A DNA stretch of 64,000 bases, taken from Polaribacter cellanae. Lineage in GTDB: Bacteria > Bacteroidota > Bacteroidia > Flavobacteriales > Flavobacteriaceae. Below the pieces are notes generated by a model. That model was given only the letters and a program-made list of their open reading frames with translations, searched no databases and was not told where the DNA came from. Location of the stretch: NCBI RefSeq assembly GCF_017569185.1, contig NZ_CP071869.1:2284001-2348000 (forward strand). The letters are read 5' to 3'. Shown piece after piece: positions 47,136 through 54,744 of the stretch. The first letter of the stretch is position 1. Each line of letters opens with the position of its first letter. The translations under genes and the position numbers were made by a program.

Positions 47136-47227
47136 ACTTTTTACTTAAATTTAGTTTGTAAAAATAGGGCTTTTAAATTTGAGTCGTTTTTTTAGCTAAA
47201 TTTATTCATAAACCTAAAATAAAAATT

Positions 47228-47596
47228 ACGAAAAAGACATTTTTAATCGTGGGTTTAATAAGTATTATCAACTTTAACTCTTGTAAAAATAAAGAAAAAA
47301 AGGAAACTAAATCTTCATCAAAAAAAACAGAAACTATCATCGAAAAAATGGAAGATTCTACAAAAGAAATAGAAAATTCTGTAAAAAGAGTAACGCCTTC
47401 CGCAGAAAAAAAAATTATAAATACTGATGAAAAAACTAAATATAACAAGTTTACAATTACTGAAAACAGTGTAAATGGCATTCAAACTTGGAATTACTCT
47501 TTTCTGCTAAATAACACAGCTTTTAATACGTATAAAGTAGACGAATCTAAGATAAAACCATCTACAAAAATTAAAAAAATAACGATTAGAAAATAG
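47228..47596 (+). CDS. Small lipoprotein of unknown function, apparent ACG start
   Basis: About 122 residues. The reading frame gives a good lipoprotein signal (KKTFLIVGLISIINFNSC) if it begins at ACG 47228, where an ATG would be expected. The first standard start (GTG 47249) falls inside the signal peptide. The mature part is Lys/Glu/Thr-rich, then has NGIQTWNYSFLLNN. No family was recognised. Either ACG is used or the start codon has decayed. Confidence 0.55.
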   Translation, partial: TKKTFLIVGLISIINFNSCKNKEKKETKSSSKKTETIIEKMEDSTKEIENSVKRVTPSAEKKIINTDEKTKYNKFTITENSVNGIQTWNYSFLLNNTAFNTYKVDESKIKPSTKIKKITIRK

Positions 47597-47647
47597 TTTA
47601 AAAACTCTTTTTTAGCTTTTATGCTCCCTTTTTTAAACTGTTGGAAG

Positions 47648-47655
47648 TATCTTTG
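47648..47655 (+). promoter_or_regulatory. Flavobacterial -7 promoter element
   Basis: TATCTTTG fits the TAnnTTTG consensus. It would start transcription about 8 nt before the CTG at 47670. Confidence 0.4.
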
Positions 47656-47669
47656 CAAAAATTTTACCT

Positions 47670-48053
47670 CTGAAAAAAACTATCTGTATAGTACTATTTA
47701 TAGCTTTTGCTTTTAGACCCGTATATCATCTTGCATATATTGGGTATTTTCAGTTGAATATCGATTATATTATCGAAACCTATTGTGTTAATAAAGACAA
47801 ACCAGCATTGCAATGTAATGGTAAATGTCATTTAGCAAAAAAAATTACACCAAATTTAAATACTTCAGACAATGAAACCAAAGCTTTAAACATTGCTTCT
47901 GGAGCATTTTTCCCAGTTTTTCATCAAAAAACAGCTGTTTATTCAGCTAAAATTGCATTTCTCAACAAAAATAAAAATTGTTGGAAAACAACTTCTTCTA
48001 AGCCTATTTCAGTAATAAATGGCTTGGATCATCCACCAGACTTCTACTTTTAA
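47670..48053 (+). CDS. Membrane-anchored CxGKC protein, probable CTG start
   Basis: From CTG 47670 the protein is 127 residues: a hydrophobic N-terminus (KKTICIVLFIAFAFRPVYHLAYIGYF), then NIDYIIETYCVNKDKPALQCNGKCHLAKKI with a conserved-looking Cys cluster. The only ATG-like start downstream (47754) would delete the membrane segment. Similar small proteins occur in flavobacteria next to metal genes, as I recall. It precedes the MbnP/MbnH genes, so a copper link is possible. Confidence 0.6.
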   Translation: MKKTICIVLFIAFAFRPVYHLAYIGYFQLNIDYIIETYCVNKDKPALQCNGKCHLAKKITPNLNTSDNETKALNIASGAFFPVFHQKTAVYSAKIAFLNKNKNCWKTTSSKPISVINGLDHPPDFYF

Positions 48054-48231
48054 ATATCCGTTATAAGTATATTTCTATACTTCTATTTTTCAACTTTAAA
48101 ATTGTAAGATTATTTTTTGTCTGCACTTTTTTAATTGTAAAATAATACATCAATATTTAATAATTACACCATTTTATTTTACAGAAAAAAAACGATTTCA
48201 CGAACTGTAGAATTAAAAAAACACATAAAAA

Positions 48232-49011
48232 ATGAAAATTTTAAAATACATCGCTGTTTTATTTTTAACAGCAACAATTGCCTCTTGTTCCTCTTCCTCT
48301 GAAGACGATTTAATTGGAGAAGGAAACGTAAGATTAGAATTCGATAATGCTTACAAAACGTCTGATTTATTATTAAAAACAACTCCATACAAAGCAAATG
48401 AAACAGAGAAAATTAAAATTTCTAAAGTAAAATATATCGTAAGTAATATTCGCTTAGAAAATGCCACTGGAAACGTATTTACCTACCCAAAAAACGATTC
48501 TTATTTTATTGTAGATGAAGAAGTGGAAACCTCTCAATTTATTACTTTAACTGGAGTTCCTGCAGACAATTACACAAAAGTAACGTTCGGAATTGGGGTA
48601 GACCAAGAGAAGTATTTAGAAGGCGCAACTGGTCAGGGAGATTTTTTATCAAAAGCAAAAGAAGCAGGCATGATGTGGAGCTGGCAAGCTGGTTATAAAT
48701 TTATCGTTTTCGAAGGAATGTACACATCTAGCACAACAACTACAGAAACCGCTTTTGCGTTTCACATGGGAAGCCATGGAACTGCTGTAGATAACTACAA
48801 AGAAGTTACGTTAAATTTAACGAATTCTGCAAGAGTTAGAACCAATGCAACACCAGAAATTCACATCGTTTCTAACGTTGCTAATATTTTAGACGGAACC
48901 ACTAAATTTATGTTAGATGATGCTCCACAAATTCATGTAGATGGATTAAAATCACCACAAATTGCAACAAATGTAAATGGTATGTTTTCTGTAAATCACG
49001 TACATAACTAA
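48232..49011 (+). CDS. MbnP-family copper-binding lipoprotein
   Basis: 259 residues with a lipoprotein signal (LTATIASC). The MbnP pattern is present: VRLEFDNAY, ISKVKYIVSNIRLEN, ITLTGVPADNYTKVTFGIGVD, MMWSWQAGYKFIVFEG, FAFHMGSHG and a His-rich end (NHVHN). In the methanotroph pair, the partner di-haem enzyme MbnH modifies a Trp of MbnP to create a copper site. The next gene encodes such a di-haem enzyme. Confidence 0.88.
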   Translation: MKILKYIAVLFLTATIASCSSSSEDDLIGEGNVRLEFDNAYKTSDLLLKTTPYKANETEKIKISKVKYIVSNIRLENATGNVFTYPKNDSYFIVDEEVETSQFITLTGVPADNYTKVTFGIGVDQEKYLEGATGQGDFLSKAKEAGMMWSWQAGYKFIVFEGMYTSSTTTTETAFAFHMGSHGTAVDNYKEVTLNLTNSARVRTNATPEIHIVSNVANILDGTTKFMLDDAPQIHVDGLKSPQIATNVNGMFSVNHVHN

Positions 49012-49019
49012 AATAGAAA

Positions 49020-49152
49020 GAAGCAGTCTCAAAAGTATTAGAATTTGTCATTTCTGACTGTAGTGGAGAAATATTAATTATTGAATTTCAATCTTTTATA
49101 TTTTTTGATTTCGCTAAAAAAGACAACCAAATTTATTTTTGAGATAGCTTCT
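49020..49152. repeat. MITE-like repeat, copy 2 (inverted relative to copy 1)
   Basis: AAGCAGTCTCAAAAGTATTA at the left and TTTTGAGATAGCTT at the right are inverted ends. The interior (GAATTTGTCATTTCTGACTG, then TGAATTTCAATCTTTTATAT and TTCGCTAAAAA) aligns along its length with the complement of 35150-35281. It lies between mbnP and the di-haem gene. Confidence 0.85.
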
Positions 49153-49166
49153 TTTCTCCTAAAATT

Positions 49167-50219
49167 ATGAAAAAAATACTCATAACCATTTTAGGAATTT
49201 TTACCCTTTTTTCTTGCTCTAAAGAGGAAGAGGAATATGTACACATTCCTAGAGACGTAACTTTAAAAATACCCAGTAATTTTCCAGATATAGCTTACAA
49301 TCTTAATAAAAACCCATTAACTGAAGATGGAATTGCACTCGGAAAAAAACTTTTCTACGAAGGAAGGTTGGCTTCAAATGGCATCATTTCTTGCGGTTTT
49401 TGCCACGAACAGCAATCTGCATTTACACATCATGGACACACAATTAGCCATGGAGTTGATGGAAAAATGGGGTTTAGAAACACACAACCCATTCAGAATT
49501 TGGCTTTTTTTAGCGAATTTACTTGGGATGGCGCCGCAATTCATTTAGACTTGCAACCCATAATTCCTATTACAAGCGATGTTGAAATGAATGAAACCAT
49601 TCCTTCTATAATTTCGAAATTGAGTTCTTATAGAGAATATGACCTTTTATTTACAAACGCTTTTGGCGATTCCGAAGTAAATTCCGAACGCATTTTAAAA
49701 GCGCTTTCTCAGTTTATGCTTACCATAATTTCTGGGGATTCGAAATACGATAAAGTTATTCGAAAAGAAGGTAAGATGCAGTTTTCAACTTTAGAAAATA
49801 AAGGGTTTACCATTTTTAATAACAAATGTGCTTCTTGCCATTCTGGATCTTTATTTACGGACAAAAATTATAGAAATAACGGAATTCCTGTCAACCCAAA
49901 ATTCCCTGAGGAAGAAGGTAGAAAAAGAGTTTCTGGTTTAGCCGAAGATTATTATAAATTTAGAGTGCCAAGTTTAAGAAATATCGAAAAATCTTTCCCT
50001 TACATGCATGATGGACGATTTGGAACCTTAGAAGATGTCTTAGATTTTTATACAGATGGAATGGTAGAAAATGGTGGAAAAGTAGATCCATTATTGGTAA
50101 AAACAAATGGAACTTTAGGCATCGATTTAACCACAGAAGGTAAAAAAGCAATAATTGCTTTCTTAAAAACATTAACAGACAAAACATTTTTAAGTGATGA
50201 AAGATTTGCTGAATATTAA
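49167..50219 (+). CDS. MbnH-like di-haem cytochrome c peroxidase
   Basis: 350 residues with a lipoprotein signal (IFTLFSC). Two CxxCH haem sites are seen: CGFCHEQ near 76-80 and CASCHSG near 219-223. Other peroxidase features are GIALGKKLFYEGRLASNG, GFRNTQPIQNLAF, and YKFRVPSLRNIEKSFPYMHDGRFG. The family acts in the periplasm. Its position after MbnP suggests the MbnP-modifying MbnH role over a general peroxide role. Confidence 0.88.
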   Translation: MKKILITILGIFTLFSCSKEEEEYVHIPRDVTLKIPSNFPDIAYNLNKNPLTEDGIALGKKLFYEGRLASNGIISCGFCHEQQSAFTHHGHTISHGVDGKMGFRNTQPIQNLAFFSEFTWDGAAIHLDLQPIIPITSDVEMNETIPSIISKLSSYREYDLLFTNAFGDSEVNSERILKALSQFMLTIISGDSKYDKVIRKEGKMQFSTLENKGFTIFNNKCASCHSGSLFTDKNYRNNGIPVNPKFPEEEGRKRVSGLAEDYYKFRVPSLRNIEKSFPYMHDGRFGTLEDVLDFYTDGMVENGGKVDPLLVKTNGTLGIDLTTEGKKAIIAFLKTLTDKTFLSDERFAEY

Positions 50220-51210
50220 TAAAAAAAAGACGCTTATTTTGGTAGGATTTTTGCTTATTTCCTATTCGAATTTTGCAAGAGAAACAAAAGATCCTATTTA
50301 CAAATACAAACCAACATCTGTAAAATTTTTCTGCGATTTATGTGGTTGTTCCACAAGTAGTGGAAGTTTTGGTTTGGGCACTTTAAACAATGCCAGCTTT
50401 GTTGGCGTGCGTTATATTTATCTAAAATTTGAATCTAAAGACGGTATTTTCTCCAATTCTCCAACAAGTACAGAGAATTTTCATACCTACCAACTTTGGG
50501 GAAGAGTGCCTTTGAGCGAGAAATTTTATCTGAGTGCCATTTTGCCTTATCAAGATTTAAGGAGACAGTTTTCCGACAGAGAAGAAAATATAAATGGCTT
50601 TGGAGATGCCACAATTATGGGCTGGTATAAAATAAAATTCTACAAAAAATTGGACGAAGAAAAAGCCAAATTATACTCGAATGTGCAAAGAGAACCTTCT
50701 GGGCATTCTTTGGAAATTGGTTTGGGCGCAAAATTACCAACTGGAAAATTCGAACAAATTTTAACAGACAGAGTAAACCCAGGTTTTCAATTAGGAACCG
50801 GAAGTTTCGACGCAATTTTTTCAGTTGCACACAGTTATGGTGCAGATAAAATTGGTGTAAACAGCACTTTAACTTACTATTTAAAAGGTAAAAATAAAAA
50901 CAATTACAAGTTTGGGAATCAGTTTAGTTATGCTTCGAATTTATTCTATGCAATTTCTAAAGAAAAGTTTATGTTGTTGCCTTTTGTAGGAGTTTCTGGT
51001 AATATTTACGATAAAATAGAACAGTTTAGAGAAGAAGTTCCAAAAACCGATGGAAACGTTTTTAACGGAACTTTTGGTGCAGAAGTAACTACTAGAGGTT
51101 TTATTTTTGGTGCAAATTACACCTTGCCAATTTTACATAATTTATTTGGTGGAAATGTAACTCCTAAAAATGCAATTTCTTTTTATTTGAACTTTAATTT
51201 GAATAATTAA
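50194..51210 (+). CDS. Outer-membrane protein of the MbnP/MbnH locus
   Basis: 338 residues with a signal peptide (LILVGFLLISYSNFA). A cysteine motif CDLCGCSTSSGSFG follows near residue 47. The rest alternates like a beta-barrel (LWGRVPLSEKFYLSAILPY, HSLEIGLGAKLPTGKFE, NSTLTYYLKGKNK, ISFYLNFNLNN). It overlaps the preceding gene by 26 bp, implying coupling. A transport or copper-handling role is inferred from the Cys motif and operon. Confidence 0.75.
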   Translation: MMKDLLNINKKKTLILVGFLLISYSNFARETKDPIYKYKPTSVKFFCDLCGCSTSSGSFGLGTLNNASFVGVRYIYLKFESKDGIFSNSPTSTENFHTYQLWGRVPLSEKFYLSAILPYQDLRRQFSDREENINGFGDATIMGWYKIKFYKKLDEEKAKLYSNVQREPSGHSLEIGLGAKLPTGKFEQILTDRVNPGFQLGTGSFDAIFSVAHSYGADKIGVNSTLTYYLKGKNKNNYKFGNQFSYASNLFYAISKEKFMLLPFVGVSGNIYDKIEQFREEVPKTDGNVFNGTFGAEVTTRGFIFGANYTLPILHNLFGGNVTPKNAISFYLNFNLNN

Positions 51211-51245
51211 ATAAAACCTTTTGTAAGAAATAAAAGCATAAAAAA

Positions 51246-51271
51246 AAGACGAGCATTTCTGCTCGTCTTTT
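51246..51271. terminator. Bidirectional terminator between convergent genes
   Basis: AAGACGAGCA and TGCTCGTCTT form a 10-bp stem with a TTTC loop, flanked by A and T runs. Confidence 0.9.
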
Positions 51272-51291
51272 CAACCAACTAAACTTAAAAA

Positions 51292-51681
51292 CTACTCTAC
51301 TATTAAAGTATATTGTGGTGTTTTGTTAAAAGGACAAAAGTATTTATAAGTCCCTTTTTTAAGTGTTACTTCTTTAGAAGATTCTGTCTTACCATGCTTT
51401 ACCATTTGAGAAACATAGGCATTTTTTATATGATTTTCTGGGTTTTTTCCATCTTTACCATCTTCAATTAATACCAAACCAACTTCTGGTGAAGCGTTGT
51501 TATTAGATACTTTAAAAACATAGGTTCCTTCAGATAAAGTAATTTGCTTTTGCGTAAATTCTCCTTTCGTTTGCTCTAAGGAAACTGTTTTTACAGCATT
51601 ATTTTTCGTTATTTTGTCTTGTGCATTTGTGTTGAATGTAAAACCTACTACGAATACTAAAATTGCGATTATTTTTTTCAT
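51292..51681 (-). CDS. Periplasmic cupredoxin-like protein
   Basis: 129 residues with a signal peptide ending NTNAQ. The fold suggestion comes from VSLEQTKGEFTQKQITLSEGTYVFKVSNN and the end KKGTYKYFCPFNKTPQYTLIVE, where the Cys sits as in type 1 copper proteins. A His lies in ENHIKN, but the usual C-terminal His-x4-Met set is not complete. Copper binding is therefore uncertain. It lies beside the MbnP/MbnH locus. Confidence 0.7.
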   Translation of the reverse strand: MKKIIAILVFVVGFTFNTNAQDKITKNNAVKTVSLEQTKGEFTQKQITLSEGTYVFKVSNNNASPEVGLVLIEDGKDGKNPENHIKNAYVSQMVKHGKTESSKEVTLKKGTYKYFCPFNKTPQYTLIVE

Positions 51682-51779
51682 TATTTCTATTATTTTATAT
51701 TTATGTTATTAATTTGTTTTTTCGAGCGCAGTCTAGAAACCTCTTTCCTTTTTGGCTCTAATTTGTAGAATTGAATTTT

Positions 51780-52331
51780 TTAAACTGTTGCTAAAATATC
51801 TGATACTGCTACTACTGGAAAATCTACAGCTACTTCTGTGGTTCTATGGAAATAGTTAGTAATGGTAATTTCTCCCACTAAAATTACTGCATCTGCAATG
51901 TTTCCTTTTGTATAACCTTGCTCGAATAAATTTTCTAAAATTTTTGGGTCTGTTGCCCCCCTATTTAAAGCAATGTTTTTTGCAAATTTTGCCAAAGCAT
52001 CTAATTTTGAATCGAAAGATGCTGTTCCTGCTCTTAATTCTAAAATTTGGTTTGCTGTAAAACCGTTCATTTTACCAATTGCAGTATGAGCAGATAAACA
52101 ATATACACATTCGTTTACTTGACTTACAGCCAAATTAATTACTTCTTTTTCTTTTGCTGAAAAACTTGTTTTTCCATTTCCAATTGCTAAAAAGTTTGCC
52201 AAAGCAGTTTTACTATGTGCAAAAGTTGCGTATAAATTGGGTACAAAACCTAATCCTTTTTCTAACTGATTAAAAATTGCTTGGTTGTTTTCTGATACTT
52301 CGTTTTTTTTGGGAACGTTAAATGTGCTCAT
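51780..52331 (-). CDS. AhpD-like carboxymuconolactone decarboxylase family protein
   Basis: A 183-residue all-helical protein with the CxxC-x2-H motif (NECVYCLSAHTAIGK) of AhpD-type disulphide reductases and peroxidases. LEKGLGFVPNLYATFAHSKTALANFLA is also typical. The upstream region carries the same paired palindromes found before the zinc-ribbon and thioredoxin genes, suggesting shared control. It probably acts in peroxide or electrophile stress. Confidence 0.9.
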   Translation of the reverse strand: MSTFNVPKKNEVSENNQAIFNQLEKGLGFVPNLYATFAHSKTALANFLAIGNGKTSFSAKEKEVINLAVSQVNECVYCLSAHTAIGKMNGFTANQILELRAGTASFDSKLDALAKFAKNIALNRGATDPKILENLFEQGYTKGNIADAVILVGEITITNYFHRTTEVAVDFPVVAVSDILATV

Positions 52332-52343
52332 AATTTTCTTTGT

Positions 52344-52413
52344 GCTGAATTTAGTTCGGCATCTTTTTATTTGTGTTAAACTTTATTTATTTTATACTGA
52401 AACAAGTTCAGCA
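52344..52413. repeat. Paired REP-like palindromes, copy 1
   Basis: GCTGAATTTAGTTCGGC (52344-52360) and TACTGAAACAAGTTCAGCA (52395-52413) lie upstream of the AhpD-like gene. Both contain inverted CTGAA/TTCAG halves. Confidence 0.75.
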
Positions 52414-52526
52414 TCTTGTTACTATTAATTTTTTGTCATTTCGACCTTGTAGAGAAATCTTTTTTATTAAATTATTAAAATCTAGATTTCTCAATTCCAC
52501 TGCGTTTTTATTCGAATAACAAGTTG

Positions 52527-52622
52527 CTATTTGCAAGTACAAATTTGTTGTTCTTGGTTTTCTTCATCATACATTTGGTAACCCCAACAGTTTGGACATT
52601 GTGTGTTTTCTATTGTTTTCAT
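52527..52622 (-). CDS. 31-residue zinc-ribbon peptide
   Basis: ATG at 52622, TAG at 52529-52527. The peptide MKTIENTQCPNCWGYQMYDE then QICTCK has two CxxC/CxC pairs, enough for a zinc knuckle. It is too short for most gene callers. It has its own upstream palindromes and a 54-bp upstream block shared with the thioredoxin gene, which supports it as real. Confidence 0.7.
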   Translation of the reverse strand: MKTIENTQCPNCWGYQMYDEENQEQQICTCK

Positions 52623-52630
52623 AATATTTT

Positions 52631-52696
52631 GCTGAATTTAGTTCAGCATCTTTTTTAGTTAAACTTCTTTTTTTAATACTAAAAACAAGTTCAGTA
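52631..52696. repeat. Paired REP-like palindromes, copy 2
   Basis: GCTGAATTTAGTTCAGC (52631-52647) is a near-perfect palindrome. TACTAAAAACAAGTTCAGTA (52677-52696) matches the second element of copy 1. They lie upstream of the zinc-ribbon peptide gene. Confidence 0.75.
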
Positions 52697-52705
52697 TTTT
52701 TTGAT

Positions 52706-52759
52706 ACTACAAAGGTGCAACCAACTTTAACCTTTAAAAATGGACAAAAGTTCCTTTGG
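52706..52759 (-). promoter_or_regulatory. Shared upstream block, copy 1 (candidate AraC operator)
   Basis: On the minus strand it reads GAACTTTTGTCCATTTTTAA, then GTTGGTTGCACCTTTGTAG. The block recurs at 53183-53237. CACCTTTG resembles the -7 promoter element. The upstream TTTTGTCC half is the likely regulator site. It feeds the zinc-ribbon gene. Confidence 0.6.
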
Positions 52760-52769
52760 TTTGGACAGC

Positions 52770-53093
52770 TTAAAAAAGGTGCTTTAAACTGTTAATTTTA
52801 TCTCTTAAATTACTTTCGTTAATTAAACCTATGTGTCTGTCTGTAGCTTGTCCGTCTTTAAAAAAAATTAACGTTGGTATGTTTCTAATTCCAAATTTTG
52901 ATGCAATTTCTGGGTACTCATCTACATTTACTTTTTTGATAGTAATCTCGTCTTTTAATTCGTCTGCTAATTTGTGAATTGTTGGCAATAAAGTTTGGCA
53001 AGGTCCACACCATTCTGCATAAAAATCTAATAATACATTGCTGTTATTTTCTATGACATTTGTGAAATCTGTTTGTTCTAATTGTGCTTCCAT
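52770..53093 (-). CDS. trxA: Thioredoxin
   Basis: 107 residues with the active site WCGPC at 28-32, preceded by NVLLDFYAE. KKVNVDEYPEIASKFGIRNIPTLIFFKDG carries the cis-proline. Standard length, cytosolic, no signal peptide. It is probably not the sole thioredoxin, since it sits in a regulated redox cluster with the AhpD-like gene. Confidence 0.94.
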   Translation of the reverse strand: MEAQLEQTDFTNVIENNSNVLLDFYAEWCGPCQTLLPTIHKLADELKDEITIKKVNVDEYPEIASKFGIRNIPTLIFFKDGQATDRHIGLINESNLRDKINSLKHLF

Positions 53094-53156
53094 TTTTTTG
53101 TTTTATTTTATATTTTAATATTCTTTTAAGACTTTCTTAAAATGACTTGTTTTTGA

Positions 53157-53176
53157 TACTGAAACATGTTCAGCAT
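53157..53176. repeat. REP-like palindrome, copy 3
   Basis: TACTGAAACATGTTCAGCA is a near-perfect palindrome (CTGAA..TTCAG) upstream of the thioredoxin gene. Confidence 0.7.
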
Positions 53177-53182
53177 TTTCTA

Positions 53183-53237
53183 CACTGCAAAGATGCAACC
53201 AACATGAAGGTTTAAAAATGGACAAAAGTTCTTTCTG
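53183..53237 (-). promoter_or_regulatory. Shared upstream block, copy 2 (candidate AraC operator)
   Basis: It matches 52706-52759 over about 54 bp with roughly a dozen differences. The segment TTTAAAAATGGACAAAAGTT is unchanged. The minus strand ends in GCATCTTTGCAG, a -7-like box for the thioredoxin gene. Confidence 0.65.
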
Positions 53238-53390
53238 TTAGGACTTGCTAAAAGTTTACTAAAAAAGAAGACCTCACAGGTTTTAAAAACCTCGTATGTT
53301 TGTGTTTGATTAAATTGAAGAATAAAAATACATAAAGTTCATTGAAAAAAGGATAAAAATGTTTTGTTTTGATACTTAAACAAACAAAGA

Positions 53391-53572
53391 ACTAGGTAAG
53401 TGCAAGAAACAAACCTTGATAATGCATTTGCATATATCGTCTTTCAGAATATCCTCTTACCTAGCTTTCTTTCTTTAGAACCTGAACAGTATTTTAGGAA
53501 TAATTTCAATAATTATATCCAGTATTATTACGAGGTTAGGCTGTGGGAAGAATTCTTTGTAAATCTAACAAA
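53391..53572 (+). ncRNA. Candidate bridge RNA region of the IS110 element
   Basis: This 182-nt stretch lies between the element's left side and the transposase ATG. A perfect 9-bp stem joins CTAGGTAAG (53392-53400) with CTTACCTAG (53456-53464), enclosing ATGC-ATTT-GCAT. A second stem-loop (GGAATAATT...TAATTATATCC) is near 53489-53513. IS110-group elements are known to encode a structured bridge RNA at this place with target- and donor-binding loops. The loop assignment is not made here. Confidence 0.45.
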
Positions 53573-54580
53573 ATGGACAAAGTAATTAAACAAGTAGTAG
53601 GCATTGATGTTTCTTGTAAGAAATTTGATGTATGTTTTCAAGAGCAAACACAAACAGGAAGTTTAAGTATTAAAGGCACACGTAGTTTTAGTAATGATCT
53701 AAAAGGCTTTAAAGACTATTTAATATGGTTTTCTAAACGTAAAAAGGAAGTTTATTTAGTTCATATTATGGAGGCTACAGGTGTTTATCATGAGAATTTA
53801 TGTTATTTCTTATTTGAACAGCAAGAAAAAGTAAGTGTACAATTAGCACAAAAGATAAAATATTTTGGAAAAAGTTTACATCAAAAAACAAAAACAGATA
53901 AAGCTGATGCTAAATTAATCGCTCTTTTTGGGTTTTCATTTTCAGTAGCATTATGGGAACCAATTAGTGAACATTTTCAAGCCATAAAAGACTTGTGTAG
54001 AATGTTATCACAATTAAAAAAATCTAAATCTGCAACACAATCTCAATTGCATGCGTTTGAGAGTAAACACGGTGTTTTGGAAGAAGTGCTTACAATTATG
54101 AATAAGCTATTGGTTCAGCAAGAAGATAGTATAAATGAGTGTGAAAAAGAAATAAAATTATGGGTCTCAAAAGACAAAGATTTAGAAGAAAAAATTAATA
54201 GAATAACAGCAATTAAAGGCATTCAAATGCTTACTGTTGTTAAATTATTAGCAGAAACAGATGGTTTTAGAAAATGTAGTAGTATTCGTAAATTAGTCAG
54301 TTATGCTGGTTTAGATGTTGTAGAAAATCAATCTGGAACTAAATCAGGGCGAACTAGAATTTCAAAAAAAGGGAACTCGCATATAAGAGAAGCGTTGTAT
54401 ATGCCAGCACTTTGTGCTTCTAGATTTGATCAGAGAATGAAAACTTTCTATAAAAGATTAAATGAAAAACAAAATACTAAAAAACAAGGAGTTATTGCTG
54501 TGATGAGAAAACTATTAATTGTAATTTATACCTTATGGAAAAATGAGCAACAGTATAATCCAGAATATCAATGGAAATAA
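53573..54580 (+). CDS. IS110-family transposase (recombinase)
   Basis: 335 residues from ATG 53573; the frame extends upstream to 53543 without a better start. The DEDD RuvC-like domain shows VVGIDVSCKKFDV, HIMEATGVYHE and KTDKADAKLIALF. The transposase_20 domain shows ITAIKGIQMLTVVKLLAETDGF, KLVSYAGLDVVENQSGT and the catalytic-Ser region SKKGNSHIREALYMPAL. No breaks; it may be active. It separates the thioredoxin cluster from the AraC gene. Confidence 0.9.
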   Translation: MDKVIKQVVGIDVSCKKFDVCFQEQTQTGSLSIKGTRSFSNDLKGFKDYLIWFSKRKKEVYLVHIMEATGVYHENLCYFLFEQQEKVSVQLAQKIKYFGKSLHQKTKTDKADAKLIALFGFSFSVALWEPISEHFQAIKDLCRMLSQLKKSKSATQSQLHAFESKHGVLEEVLTIMNKLLVQQEDSINECEKEIKLWVSKDKDLEEKINRITAIKGIQMLTVVKLLAETDGFRKCSSIRKLVSYAGLDVVENQSGTKSGRTRISKKGNSHIREALYMPALCASRFDQRMKTFYKRLNEKQNTKKQGVIAVMRKLLIVIYTLWKNEQQYNPEYQWK

Positions 54581-54584
54581 AAAA

Positions 54585-54604
54585 GGGCGAAATGAATCGC
54601 CCAC
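54585..54604. other. Hairpin after the IS110 transposase
   Basis: GGGCGA and TCGCCC form a 6-bp stem with an AATGAA loop, directly after the stop. It could be a terminator or a right-end structure. Confidence 0.45.
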
Positions 54605-54744
54605 AGGATAATCATAAAATTGATTTCCTAAATGAAATATAAAAATAGAAAATTAATATAAATAAATTAGGATTTTAACACAGTATCTGTGAGGTCTGTT
54701 ATGAAATTAAAAAAAACTGAAACTCCCGAAATTTTGGGGTAGTA

